Positions 55,601 to 63,945 of a stretch of 64,000 nt of DNA are shown here, one piece after another; the first letter of the stretch is position 1; the number at the start of each line of letters is the position of its first letter. Below the pieces are notes generated by a model, which did not search any database, was not told the origin of the DNA, and worked only from the letters and a program-made list of their open reading frames with translations. The DNA is from Thalassotalea algicola (GTDB lineage: Bacteria; Pseudomonadota; Gammaproteobacteria; Enterobacterales; Alteromonadaceae), in the NCBI RefSeq assembly GCF_012932965.1, contig NZ_JABBXH010000001.1, positions 434,001 to 498,000 of the forward strand. Reading direction: 5' to 3'. The position numbers and the translations under genes were made by a program.

Positions 55601-56711
55601 GTATTATATTGGTTTAATGTCGGGTACCAGTGCTGACGGTATTGACCTAGCATTGGTTGAGTTTAGTCATTCTCAACAAGCAACTCTAATTGCCAGCCAC
55701 TATGTGCCTTATGAGCAAGCACTAACTGACGAAATTACTTCGCTTTATTGCCCTAGCAATAATGAAATTGATAGAGCACACGCTCTTGATAAAAAACTCG
55801 CTTTTAAGTTTGCTAATGCTATAGAGCAGCTCCTTAGCAATAACAGCCTCAACTCTAATGACATTATCGCTATTGGTAATCATGGCCAAACTATTCGCCA
55901 CCGACCTGCCTCAAACGAAAGTGAGATAACTGAAGCTTTTACTTTGCAAATAGGTTGTAGCCAAACGCTCGCCTGTTTAACGGGTATTCAAGTAATAGGA
56001 CAGTTTCGTATTAAGGACATGGCCTTAGGTGGCCAAGGTGCACCACTTGTCCCTGCATTTCATCAATTTATTGTGCCTCAAGATGCAATCGACAATATCG
56101 TAGTTAATATTGGTGGTATTGCCAACATCAGCTATTTACCAAAAGAAAAAAGCGGTATTCAAGGATTTGATACGGGCCCTGGTAATTGCTTAATGGATGA
56201 GTGGTATTCGCTCCATAATCAAGGCAATTATGATGAAAGTGGTGAATGGGCAGCTAAAGGCAATGTAATTCCTGATTTATTAGCTAATATGCTAAAAGAA
56301 CCCTATTTTAAAAGGCCAGCTCCCAAAAGCACGGGTCGTGAAGTATTCAATCTAAACTGGTTAAGACAGCTTATTAACCAACACAGTTACCAAGCAGTTG
56401 ATATACAAGCCACTCTTACTACCTTAACCGCCATCACTATTGCTCATCAGATTAAGCAGTTAACACCTAAGGCAAGTGTATGGTTATGTGGTGGTGGAAG
56501 ACATAATCAAACGTTAGTAAAAGTGCTTAGTAGTGAGTTACCAAATATGAACGTGGCAAGCACAAAAGTACTGGGAATCGATGGCGACGCGTTAGAGGCA
56601 ATAGCGTTTGCTTGGCTTGCATATGCCTACAAAAATAATATTCATAGCAACATACCAGCAGTGACAGGGGCTGCAAAAAGTACGACACTCGGTGTACTTT
56701 TCACCCCTTAA
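55593..56711 (+). CDS. anmK: Anhydro-N-acetylmuramic acid kinase
   Basis: 372 residues. Cytoplasmic kinase that converts anhydroMurNAc with ATP to MurNAc-6-phosphate in wall recycling. IGLMSGTSADGIDLALV at the N-terminus and GFDTGPGNCLMDEW, NIGGIANISYL and LCGGGRHN are characteristic. It overlaps the M23 peptidase gene by 8 bases. With amgK and murU also in this window, two routes for MurNAc use exist: one via MurNAc-6-P and one via UDP-MurNAc. Confidence 0.95.
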   Translation: MAKYYIGLMSGTSADGIDLALVEFSHSQQATLIASHYVPYEQALTDEITSLYCPSNNEIDRAHALDKKLAFKFANAIEQLLSNNSLNSNDIIAIGNHGQTIRHRPASNESEITEAFTLQIGCSQTLACLTGIQVIGQFRIKDMALGGQGAPLVPAFHQFIVPQDAIDNIVVNIGGIANISYLPKEKSGIQGFDTGPGNCLMDEWYSLHNQGNYDESGEWAAKGNVIPDLLANMLKEPYFKRPAPKSTGREVFNLNWLRQLINQHSYQAVDIQATLTTLTAITIAHQIKQLTPKASVWLCGGGRHNQTLVKVLSSELPNMNVASTKVLGIDGDALEAIAFAWLAYAYKNNIHSNIPAVTGAAKSTTLGVLFTP

Positions 56712-56895
56712 CATTCTTTGAAAAAAAACTCGCAACTCATAATTTTGCTTCTATACTGAAAGTTCGCCTGTAGAAAAACAAGCGACACATTACTGTACTA
56801 ATTTGGTATGAAACTGACGATTTATTGAACTAAAAATAAAATAAGCAATCTAATGTTTTGTGCCTTTGTCTCAACACATATTTATAGGAGGAGCA

Positions 56896-57087
56896 ATGGA
56901 GTTTAGTGATATTCATATTGGAATGAAGTGCGGAAGTAAAAAAGGAAGTGGCACAGTGACATGGATAGATGGCTCTACGCGCACCGTATATATGGCGGAT
57001 ACTGAAAACAACAATAGCTTTGAAGTAAACTTTGAGGAACTTATCGAAGATCCTCAAGCACACAATAGACAGGACACCTATTACTGA
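56896..57087 (+). CDS. Small protein of unknown function
   Basis: 63 residues. AGGAGG immediately precedes the start, one of the strongest ribosome sites in the window, and a terminator follows 18 bases after the stop, which marks it as a real gene. The sequence FSDIHIGMKCGSKKGSGTVT and SFEVNFEELIED suggests a small beta-rich domain with an acidic tail. I do not recognise a named family. No signal peptide or membrane helix. It stands alone between anmK and bfd. Confidence 0.75.
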   Translation: MEFSDIHIGMKCGSKKGSGTVTWIDGSTRTVYMADTENNNSFEVNFEELIEDPQAHNRQDTYY

Positions 57088-57104
57088 TAGGAAAATATTT
57101 AAAT

Positions 57105-57135
57105 AAAAAAGCCTCTATATGTAGAGGCTTTTTTA
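57105..57135 (+). terminator. Terminator after the 63-residue protein gene
   Basis: AAAAAGCCTCTA and TAGAGGCTTTTTT with a four-base loop; perfect stem and T-run. Confidence 0.9.
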
Positions 57136-57211
57136 TTTCCAAAATTTAATTTGCTTTACTTTGCAATGACTTATCTTTTCCGTACATTTTTTAGCTTGAT
57201 CACAAGCTAAA

Positions 57212-57226
57212 TAATAACTATTATCA
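57212..57226 (+). promoter_or_regulatory. Fur box upstream of bfd
   Basis: TAATAACTATTATCA matches the 7-1-7 Fur element TGATAATnATTATCA at 12 of 14 palindrome positions, 29 bases before the bfd start. Iron-dependent repression of bfd is known in other gammaproteobacteria. Confidence 0.65.
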
Positions 57227-57254
57227 CTTGCGTTCACGTTAACGGGGTTTTCAT

Positions 57255-57449
57255 ATGTACGTTTGCATCTGCAAAGGCATTACAGACAAGCAAATAAAAC
57301 AAATGGTATTAGAGCAAGGTGTAGGCAGTATTCGCGAGCTTAAACAGCAACTTGATATCGCTTCACAGTGCGGTACATGCGCTAAGCTTACACAGCAAGT
57401 TATCGACAATACAATTATTGATGAAAGCCTGTTCAAAGACGTTGGCTAA
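57255..57449 (+). CDS. bfd: Bacterioferritin-associated ferredoxin
   Basis: 64-residue 2Fe-2S protein that reduces bacterioferritin to release stored iron. The four cluster ligands are Cys4, Cys6 (MYVCICKGIT) and Cys39, Cys42 (SQCGTCAK), as in Bfd. Helical BFD fold. A Fur box sits just upstream and two bacterioferritin genes follow about 130 bases downstream, so iron storage and release are encoded together. It is likely transcribed from its own promoter under iron limitation. Confidence 0.93.
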   Translation: MYVCICKGITDKQIKQMVLEQGVGSIRELKQQLDIASQCGTCAKLTQQVIDNTIIDESLFKDVG

Positions 57450-57582
57450 AGATTTTTCGTTAATAAAAATCGTATTCAAAATCATTCCTATTTTAAACAA
57501 CCCTCTGAGTTAGTTAACATTTTTGCAACTCAAATAATTCTCACTATACTGGTATTGTTAACTCATTAAACAGGACACTACC

Positions 57583-58047
57583 ATGAAGAGCAACACTGAG
57601 ATTGTAGCTATGCTAAACAAGGTACTCACCTCAGAACTCACCTCCATTAATCAGTATTTTTTGCACGCTAGAATTTACAAAAATTGGGGATTTTCACAAC
57701 TAAACGATAAGTGTTATAAAAAGTCTATTTTAGATATGAAACAAGCGGATAAGTTAATTGAACGTATTTTGTTTCTTGAGGGTTTACCTAACCTGCAACA
57801 GCTTGGGCAACTATCAATTGGTGAAGAAACACCAGAGATGCTCAATTGCGATTATCACTTCCAATTAACCCAACGTACAACCATACAGCAAGCAATTGCG
57901 CTCTGTGAATCACAACAAGACTATGTAAGTCGTGACATGCTATCTGACATTCTGGAAGGTGAAGAAGAGCATATCGACTGGATTGAAACTCAACAATACC
58001 AACTTGAGCAACTAGGTCTCGAAAAATATTTACAAGCTCAACTTTAG
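57583..58047 (+). CDS. bfr: Bacterioferritin subunit, heme-binding type with degenerate ferroxidase site
   Basis: 154 residues, co-linear with E. coli Bfr. Met52, the heme ligand, is kept (LDMKQAD). Of the di-iron residues, Glu18, Glu127 and His130 are kept, but position 51 is Asp, 54 is Gln and 94 is Gln, so the ferroxidase centre should be impaired. The next gene encodes a subunit with the opposite pattern, and the gap is only 9 bases, so a mixed 24-mer is expected. ACAGGA provides the ribosome site. Confidence 0.9.
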   Translation: MKSNTEIVAMLNKVLTSELTSINQYFLHARIYKNWGFSQLNDKCYKKSILDMKQADKLIERILFLEGLPNLQQLGQLSIGEETPEMLNCDYHFQLTQRTTIQQAIALCESQQDYVSRDMLSDILEGEEEHIDWIETQQYQLEQLGLEKYLQAQL

Positions 58048-58056
58048 GAGGCGAAC

Positions 58057-58524
58057 ATGAAAGGTAATAGCGAAATAATTGCACAACTAAATAATTTACT
58101 CGCTTTTGAGTTAGCTGCTATGGATCAGTATTTTATCCACTCAAGAATGTATGACGATTGGGGGTTTAGTAAACTATTCGAACGTATTAACCATGAGTTT
58201 GATGATGAAAAAGGTCATGCTTCATTACTTATTGAGCGCATCTTGTTTTTAGAAGGTACACCTGATATGACCAAACGGGATGGCTTAATGATCGGTAAAG
58301 ATGTTCCTGAAATGCTAGCTAGCGACCTTCGCGTAGAACTAGCAGTTGATCAAAAACTCAAAGAGGTTATGGCGCTATGCGAAAAAGAGCAAGATTATGT
58401 CAGCAGAGATATGCTACAAACTTTAATTAATGACACTGAGTCTGACCATGCATTTTGGTTAGAGCAACAGTTAGGACTTATCGATAAGATAGGCCTCAGT
58501 AATTACCTACAATCTCAAATGTAA
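58057..58524 (+). CDS. bfr: Bacterioferritin subunit, ferroxidase-competent, no heme Met
   Basis: 155 residues. All ferroxidase ligands are in place: Glu18, Glu51, His54 (DDEKGHAS), Glu94, and Glu128/His131, shifted by a one-residue insertion. Position 52 is Lys in place of the heme-binding Met, so this subunit cannot ligate heme in the usual way at its two-fold interface. GGAGG lies directly upstream. Second gene of the bfr pair. Assembly with the upstream subunit would give a shell with both functions, as described for paired Bfr genes in other proteobacteria. Confidence 0.9.
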   Translation: MKGNSEIIAQLNNLLAFELAAMDQYFIHSRMYDDWGFSKLFERINHEFDDEKGHASLLIERILFLEGTPDMTKRDGLMIGKDVPEMLASDLRVELAVDQKLKEVMALCEKEQDYVSRDMLQTLINDTESDHAFWLEQQLGLIDKIGLSNYLQSQM

Positions 58525-58544
58525 AAAGGCGCTTTAAGCGCCTT
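58523..58544 (-). terminator. Shared hairpin between bfr and ssb ends
   Basis: AAGGCGCTT and AAGCGCCTT form the stem. On the minus strand it is followed by TTTTTAC, a good tail for ssb termination. On the plus strand the tail is weak but it may also end the bfr transcript. Confidence 0.7.
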
Positions 58545-58592
58545 ATCATTAAATACAATAAATTCTATTGATTACTTTAGATTATACGTTTC

Positions 58593-59312
58593 CTAGAACG
58601 GAATATCATCGTCAAAATCAATTGTAGGCTCTTGTGGATTAACCTTTGGTGCATTTTGTTGTGCTGGTGCTTGTTGATTAAAACCACCACCTTGTTGAGC
58701 TGGAGCTTGTTGATTAAAACCGCCTGATTGAGCAGGCTGACTAGCTCGTTGGTTAAAGCCACCTTGCTGTGCTGGTTGAGCCGCAGGCTGATTAAATCCG
58801 CCACCTTGCTGCGCTGGTGCTTGTTGGTTAAAGCCACCTTGCTGAGCCGCCGATTGGTTAAAGCCACCTTGCTGTGCTGGTTGAGCCGCTGGCTTATTAA
58901 AGCCGCCTTGCTGACCTGAAGACTGATTAAATCCACCTTGGCCTTGTTGCTGGAAACCACCTTGGCCTTGACCGCGTGAGTCTAACATCTGCATATCATT
59001 TACGATAATTTCAGTCGTGTACTGGTCAGCACCTTGTTGGTTCTGCCACTTACGCGTTTGAAGGCGACCTTCTAAATAAACTTTTGAACCTTTCTTTAGG
59101 TATTCACCAGCAATTTCTGCAAGGCGTTGATACATTACAATACGGTGCCATTCAGTTTTTTCTTTCTGTTCACCTGATTGCTTATCTTTCCATGTTTCAC
59201 TAGTTGCTACAGTAAAGTTAGCTACAGCGCCGCCGTTTGGCATAAAACGAACTTCAGGATCTTGTCCCAAATTACCAACAATAATTACTTTATTAATACC
59301 ACGACTGGCCAT
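58593..59312 (-). CDS. ssb: Single-stranded DNA-binding protein
   Basis: 239 residues. The N-terminal OB fold (about 1-110) has [22 protein letters not shown] and [24 protein letters not shown]. The linker (about 115-225) consists of many GGFNQ, QQGGFN and PAQ repeats, longer and more repetitive than in E. coli (178 residues). The tail is DFDDDIPF, which docks repair and replication partners. It stands alone, with a terminator-like hairpin downstream. Shadow frames within the linker are repeat artefacts. Confidence 0.95.
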   Translation of the reverse strand: MASRGINKVIIVGNLGQDPEVRFMPNGGAVANFTVATSETWKDKQSGEQKEKTEWHRIVMYQRLAEIAGEYLKKGSKVYLEGRLQTRKWQNQQGADQYTTEIIVNDMQMLDSRGQGQGGFQQQGQGGFNQSSGQQGGFNKPAAQPAQQGGFNQSAAQQGGFNQQAPAQQGGGFNQPAAQPAQQGGFNQRASQPAQSGGFNQQAPAQQGGGFNQQAPAQQNAPKVNPQEPTIDFDDDIPF

Positions 59313-59413
59313 TTACGTTTCCTATTTTTAGTTGGCAGTAGCACTAAGCTACTGACTAACAAATCATTTAATTAAGAGAAGAAAATTAAATGAGAAATTG
59401 TTCTTTTGAGCTG

Positions 59414-59445
59414 ATCGATTCTATCACTCTAGTACGTGAATCGAT
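59414..59445 (-). terminator. Inverted repeat after the thioesterase gene
   Basis: ATCGATTC and GAATCGAT, 16 bases apart, with inner CAC/GTG pairing possible. It lies 20 bases past the stop. No T-run follows on the minus strand, so it may instead be an operator for ssb, whose start is about 100 bases away. Confidence 0.35.
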
Positions 59446-59464
59446 AGTAGAAAATAGATAAATT

Positions 59465-59866
59465 TTAGCTATCGCCAGGATACAAATGCCCAGCTAATTC
59501 TTCCCTCAATGATTCAGAGATTGGTACAGACTTTTGTGCGTTGTAGTCAAAGCAAACCATTACTGCTGTACCTGATGCAACACGCTGACCTTGCTGCCAT
59601 AGCTCTTGAAATACATCAAATGATGAGCCACCAACTCGACCTATGTAAGTCCTTACTTCCATCGCATGACCGTAAAACATCTGGGCTTCAAACGCGACAT
59701 CTATCTTAGCTAAAATCAATGGCCAGCTCGATAAATTCAACTCTGGTGTGAAAATTTTAAATACTGGTGTCCTGGCACCTTCAAACCATATAGGCACCAT
59801 AGTGTTATTGATATGCCCTAGTGCATCAGTGTCACTAAAGCGAGGAAGAAATGATTCTGAAAACAT
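59465..59866 (-). CDS. Hotdog-fold acyl-CoA thioesterase
   Basis: 133 residues. PRFSDTDALGHINNT is the 4-hydroxybenzoyl-CoA thioesterase (YbgC/FadM-like) signature with the catalytic Asp, followed by WFEGAR and a central VRTYIGRVGGSSFDV. It would hydrolyse an acyl-CoA; the substrate is unclear. The ATG at 59866 is used because the conserved domain begins there; a TTG nine codons upstream is possible. Confidence 0.84.
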   Translation of the reverse strand: MFSESFLPRFSDTDALGHINNTMVPIWFEGARTPVFKIFTPELNLSSWPLILAKIDVAFEAQMFYGHAMEVRTYIGRVGGSSFDVFQELWQQGQRVASGTAVMVCFDYNAQKSVPISESLREELAGHLYPGDS

Positions 59867-60014
59867 AACCGAGCTATTCCAAATAAAAAACAAATACTAA
59901 CCTGAATTAATGGCAATGTTTATCGTTTTTACTAGGCGATTAGTCGCGATTCACTATTGTTTTAACTTACAGTTAGGTACAGTGTCGAAAGAACAATAAT
60001 TTGAGAAGCCATCA

Positions 60015-61574
60015 ATGAAACAACTATTTTTGCTAATTTGCTTAATATTTTCCGCTACTAGCATTGCAGGACCGGGAGACAAAGCGCCAGATAAAGATCG
60101 TGGCGAAGGCCCATATAAGCGTTTAATTTTGCGTGGGGGTATTATGGTTAATGGTGAAGGAGCTCCAGCTCAAGGACCAGTTGATATCGTTGTAGAAAAT
60201 GATCGCATTACTCGCATAGTAAGTGTCGGCAACCCTGGCGTTCCAATTAAGGCTCATAAACGCCCGCAAGCAAAAGAAGGCGATAAAGAAATAAACGTTG
60301 AAGGCCAATACATCTTACCTGGCTTTATCGATATGCACGGCCATATAGGCGGGAGTGCCGATAATATTCCGGCGGAATACGTGTTTAAACTATGGCTAGG
60401 CCATGGCATAACTACCGTGAGAGAGCCAGGGAGCTTTAATGGTGTTGATTGGGTGATGGACCATGTAGAGCGCAGTAATAATAACACGATTGTTGCACCG
60501 CGGATTATTCCCTACGTAGGCTTTGGTATGGGATTAAAAGAACCAATTACAACACCAAAACAAGCACGTAAATGGGTTAAGAGTATTGCAAAGCAAGGCG
60601 CTAAGGGCATCAAATTTTTTGGTGCCCCACCAGCGATAATGAAAGCTGCGTTAGACGAAGCCAAAAAACAGGGCTTAGGAAGTATGATGCATCACGCCCA
60701 GCTTGAAGTTACCAATATGAACGTTGTTGATTCGGCTAAACTTGGCTTAACAACAATGGAGCATTGGTATGGTTTACCTGAAGCACTATTTGAACACCAA
60801 CATATTCAAAATTACTCACCTGATTACAATTATAATAACGAACAAGATCGCTTTGGCGAAGCTGGCCGCCTATGGCAACAAGCTGCAAAGCCAGAGACGA
60901 AAAAATGGCTAGAAGTTCGAGATGAATTGTTAGCATTGGATTTCACCTTAAACCCGACCATGACAATTTACGAAGCAAGTCGCGATTTAATGCGTGAGAT
61001 GAATGCAGATTGGCATAAAGAATACACCTTACCTACGCTATGGGACTTCTTTCAACCAAGCCGATATGCCCATGGCTCATATTGGTTTGATTGGACAACT
61101 GATGATGAAATTGCATGGAAAAAGAATTTTCAGCAATGGATGGCTTTTTTAAATGATTATAAAAACCATGGTGGACGTGTCACTACAGGTTCAGACTCTG
61201 GTTATATCTTCAAAATATATGGTTTTGGTTATATTCGCGAGCTTGAGTTACTTCGAGAAGCAGGCTTTAACGCGCTAGAAGTGGTCCAGTCTGCAACCAT
61301 CAATGGTGCTGAAGCATTAGGCTTAGAAGATGAAATAGGATCTATCCGTGTTGGTAAAAAAGCAGACTTAGTGGTAGTCGCAGAAAATCCACTTCGCAAT
61401 TTTAAAGTGTTGTATGGTACAGGTCACTTTAGGCTAAACGACAGTAATAAACCTATTCGCGCAGGTGGTGTTAATTACACCATTAAAGACGGCATAGTTT
61501 ACAACGCTAAAGAATTATTAGAGGATGTCAGAAGCATGGTAGAAAAAGCAAAACAAAAAGAAACTAGCAAATAA
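60015..61574 (+). CDS. Secreted amidohydrolase-family metal-dependent hydrolase
   Basis: 519 residues with a signal peptide (cut near residue 18, SIA/GP). The barrel metal sites are visible: GFIDMHGHIGGS (His108, His110), GIKFFGAPP before HHAQLE, TMEHW and the final TTGSDSGYIF Asp. The C-terminal beta sandwich has GSIRVGKKADLVVVAENPL, the usual end of imidazolonepropionase/dipeptidase-like amidohydrolases. It may cleave a cyclic amide or dipeptide in the periplasm. Substrate not known. It lies 48 bases upstream of a two-domain solute-binding-like gene. Confidence 0.87.
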   Translation: MKQLFLLICLIFSATSIAGPGDKAPDKDRGEGPYKRLILRGGIMVNGEGAPAQGPVDIVVENDRITRIVSVGNPGVPIKAHKRPQAKEGDKEINVEGQYILPGFIDMHGHIGGSADNIPAEYVFKLWLGHGITTVREPGSFNGVDWVMDHVERSNNNTIVAPRIIPYVGFGMGLKEPITTPKQARKWVKSIAKQGAKGIKFFGAPPAIMKAALDEAKKQGLGSMMHHAQLEVTNMNVVDSAKLGLTTMEHWYGLPEALFEHQHIQNYSPDYNYNNEQDRFGEAGRLWQQAAKPETKKWLEVRDELLALDFTLNPTMTIYEASRDLMREMNADWHKEYTLPTLWDFFQPSRYAHGSYWFDWTTDDEIAWKKNFQQWMAFLNDYKNHGGRVTTGSDSGYIFKIYGFGYIRELELLREAGFNALEVVQSATINGAEALGLEDEIGSIRVGKKADLVVVAENPLRNFKVLYGTGHFRLNDSNKPIRAGGVNYTIKDGIVYNAKELLEDVRSMVEKAKQKETSK

Positions 61575-61622
61575 CATTGTCTTTTAATGCATGGATGCAC
61601 AGTTAATAAGTGAGTTGTAACA

Positions 61623-63128
61623 GTGCGAAATTGGTTTTTAGTTTTAATAATATTGCCTAGCATAGCTTGGGCTACAAATAAGCCATTGCTTCGCATTGTT
61701 GCACCTGAAATACCCCAACTAATAAACACAGATGGCACTGGGACTTATTGGAATATTATCAAGGCGATTTATCAGCCACACTATAAATTGCAACTTTCCA
61801 CAGCACTGCCAAGTGAAATTGCTCGGCTAAAACAAGAAGAGTTTGCCGATGCATTTATTTCATTTGGAAAAAATACAAATAGCGTAAATGACGTTTTTTC
61901 CAAACAGCATATAGATACACGTTACTCAATTCATTTGCTCTACAATCCGGCGCAATTTGAATATACGACGCCAAGTTCTCTCGAGCATAAAGTAGTTGCA
62001 ACCACCAGAGAATTTACCACGCTAGATATATTGCCCTATAACACGCAAATGTATCAGGTAGACTCTATTGCCAATATCAATAAGCTTGTTCACAACAAAC
62101 GCATAGATGCGCTTGTCACATACAGTTATAACGTACATCTGTCAGATCCTGAGCAATCGCTAACTAGTGTAGAGATTGCGCCGGCTCAAAAGGTGTACTT
62201 ACAATTTCCAAGTACAAATGGCCAACGTTTAGCAGATGAGTTTGATGCGGCAATGGCAAAGTTGCTGGCTGATAAAGAAATTGAACAATACTTTGAAAAA
62301 GAAGCTGATTACCTGCACGCGAACTTCTTCAACACCTCTCAAAATAATCAAATTGATTGGCACTTGGTTCCCAAAAAATACTCTCAAGATTCAAAAAAAC
62401 TTGAAGCGTTAGAACAAGAAATACACTTTTCAAGTTATATCGATAGGCAATTATCCAATATAGATTTAGATATTCAAGTAAACAGCTCTCGTATTATTTT
62501 TGAACACTTTAAAACGCAAGATAACCAATGTGCACTAAATATAAGTAAAACTGAAGAAAGACAACTTATTGCTTATTTTTCTTTACCAAGTTACGTATTT
62601 TTAGCACCTAGACTATTAACGATCTCAGGTAGTAAAATTGAACAAGAATTGTCTAATCAATCTGTAAATACTATTTCGCTAGAGCATTTATTAATACCCG
62701 CCCCACAATACCGAATTGCTATTATCGACGGGGGAAATACAGAAAAAGTATTATTAAAATCTTACTCACAAGACTTATTAGACAACTTAGTCCAAATATC
62801 CGATGTCCCACAAAATAAGATATTGCCATTGCTGCTTAATAAGCGGGTTGATGCTGTGATAGTTTGGCCAAGCTTAATACCAAATATTATTGCTGATAGT
62901 AAAGTTTCAAATCAATTAACAACATTTGGCTTAAATAAACTAGTTAGTAACTATCAATATAGCTATATTGCCTGTAGCAAATCAGAAAAAGGCTTAGCAA
63001 TGATTGAAGCGATAAATCTGCTGCTTGAGCAGAAAAAGCATCGAAGTGCATTATTTGATGAAACACTATCAACAATGGATAATCAATCGGTAGTGCAATT
63101 TAAGGAATTGTTAGTTAAGCCCCTTTAG
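61623..63128 (+). CDS. Two-domain periplasmic solute-binding-like protein
   Basis: 501 residues, GTG start, signal peptide ending near residue 17 (IAWA/TN). Two halves each look like a family 3 solute-binding fold: LLRIVAPEIPQLINTDGTGTYWNIIKAIY (about 22-235) and a second unit at about 260-495 with YRIAIIDGGNTEKVLL and LLNKRVDAVIVWPSL. No kinase, cyclase or transport module is attached. Twin domains without a partner suggest a binding or sensing role in the periplasm, possibly linked to the preceding amidohydrolase, but this is inference. The stop codon lies inside a hairpin. Confidence 0.7.
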   Translation: MRNWFLVLIILPSIAWATNKPLLRIVAPEIPQLINTDGTGTYWNIIKAIYQPHYKLQLSTALPSEIARLKQEEFADAFISFGKNTNSVNDVFSKQHIDTRYSIHLLYNPAQFEYTTPSSLEHKVVATTREFTTLDILPYNTQMYQVDSIANINKLVHNKRIDALVTYSYNVHLSDPEQSLTSVEIAPAQKVYLQFPSTNGQRLADEFDAAMAKLLADKEIEQYFEKEADYLHANFFNTSQNNQIDWHLVPKKYSQDSKKLEALEQEIHFSSYIDRQLSNIDLDIQVNSSRIIFEHFKTQDNQCALNISKTEERQLIAYFSLPSYVFLAPRLLTISGSKIEQELSNQSVNTISLEHLLIPAPQYRIAIIDGGNTEKVLLKSYSQDLLDNLVQISDVPQNKILPLLLNKRVDAVIVWPSLIPNIIADSKVSNQLTTFGLNKLVSNYQYSYIACSKSEKGLAMIEAINLLLEQKKHRSALFDETLSTMDNQSVVQFKELLVKPL

Positions 63129-63146
63129 CATCTTTCCAAAAGGGGC
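63119..63146. terminator. Hairpin overlapping the stop of the two-domain protein gene
   Basis: GCCCCTTT and AAAAGGGGC pair around an 11-base loop. There is no T-run after it on either strand, so it may be a weak convergent terminator between this gene and the barrel gene that ends 14 bases away. Confidence 0.45.
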
Positions 63147-63159
63147 AGTAATCATTTGA

Positions 63160-63942
63160 TTAAAAATGTATAACTAATCCAGCAAACACGCCATCAAATT
63201 CGATGTCGGTGTATAAGTCACTTAAGTCTTCCAATTCTAATTTAACTGAACGATAACCAGCTGTGACATTAACGTCTACGGCAATATTGTCAATTAAGTC
63301 ATAGCTAATACCGACTTGATAATCATATAAAGTATGATCATCTATTGATAAAAAGTTACCTTCAGCATAAAGGTTCAACCCAGTAAACATTAGACCAATT
63401 TCTGTTGCTGCGTATAGCATAGGGACAATTTCTGACGCTGACTGTTTACCTGTGAGTGTTTCCGTTACCGAACCGCCACTGGAGTCCGTTGTAGTCACTG
63501 TAGATGTTGCAACAATTTCACTGTCAAAATCACGACCAGTTAAACCAAAATCAAAACTAAAGGCTCCGTTGTCAAATAGCTCATAGTAAAGCGTGTAGTC
63601 GGTATAACTGACATCAAAATCAGCATCTACACTAGAGCCAACTGTAAAAGTTTCATCACCAAACTTAAATTCTTCAGTTAACGTTGCAGAACCAGTAGTG
63701 TCCAATGTCGTTTGAGCAAGTTTTATATTAGGAATAAATGGAAATGGATGTTCGACAGCAATATGAAAGCTCGTTTGCTGTTCATCATCAAGCCTAAATT
63801 CTTGCATATTGGCAGTTTCACCAAATGCACCCGTAGCTTCATTATCCCAAATTTGACCGCCAATATAGAGACCAACAACATCAGCTTGCGCCGTAGCAGA
63901 CATCAAGCTGATTAAACTTGCTGCGATAAGAGTTTTTTTCAT
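63160..63942 (-). CDS. TIGR04219-like outer membrane beta-barrel protein
   Basis: 260 residues with a signal peptide ending in AQA/DV. The start DVVGLYIGGQIWDNEATGAFG and HPFPFIPNIKLAQTTLDT follow the TIGR04219 family of small barrels found in marine gammaproteobacteria. Alternating hydrophobic strands run to the C-terminal LVIHF (terminal Phe). The function is unknown. AAGGA, overlapping the upstream gene's stop, supplies the ribosome site. Confidence 0.83.
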   Translation of the reverse strand: MKKTLIAASLISLMSATAQADVVGLYIGGQIWDNEATGAFGETANMQEFRLDDEQQTSFHIAVEHPFPFIPNIKLAQTTLDTTGSATLTEEFKFGDETFTVGSSVDADFDVSYTDYTLYYELFDNGAFSFDFGLTGRDFDSEIVATSTVTTTDSSGGSVTETLTGKQSASEIVPMLYAATEIGLMFTGLNLYAEGNFLSIDDHTLYDYQVGISYDLIDNIAVDVNVTAGYRSVKLELEDLSDLYTDIEFDGVFAGLVIHF

Positions 63943-63945
63943 TAT

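Noticed and set aside
58577-58960. 127-residue frame overlapping ssb in another frame
   Set aside because: Composition (Ser, Asn, Lys, Leu repeats) comes from the repetitive SSB linker read out of frame.
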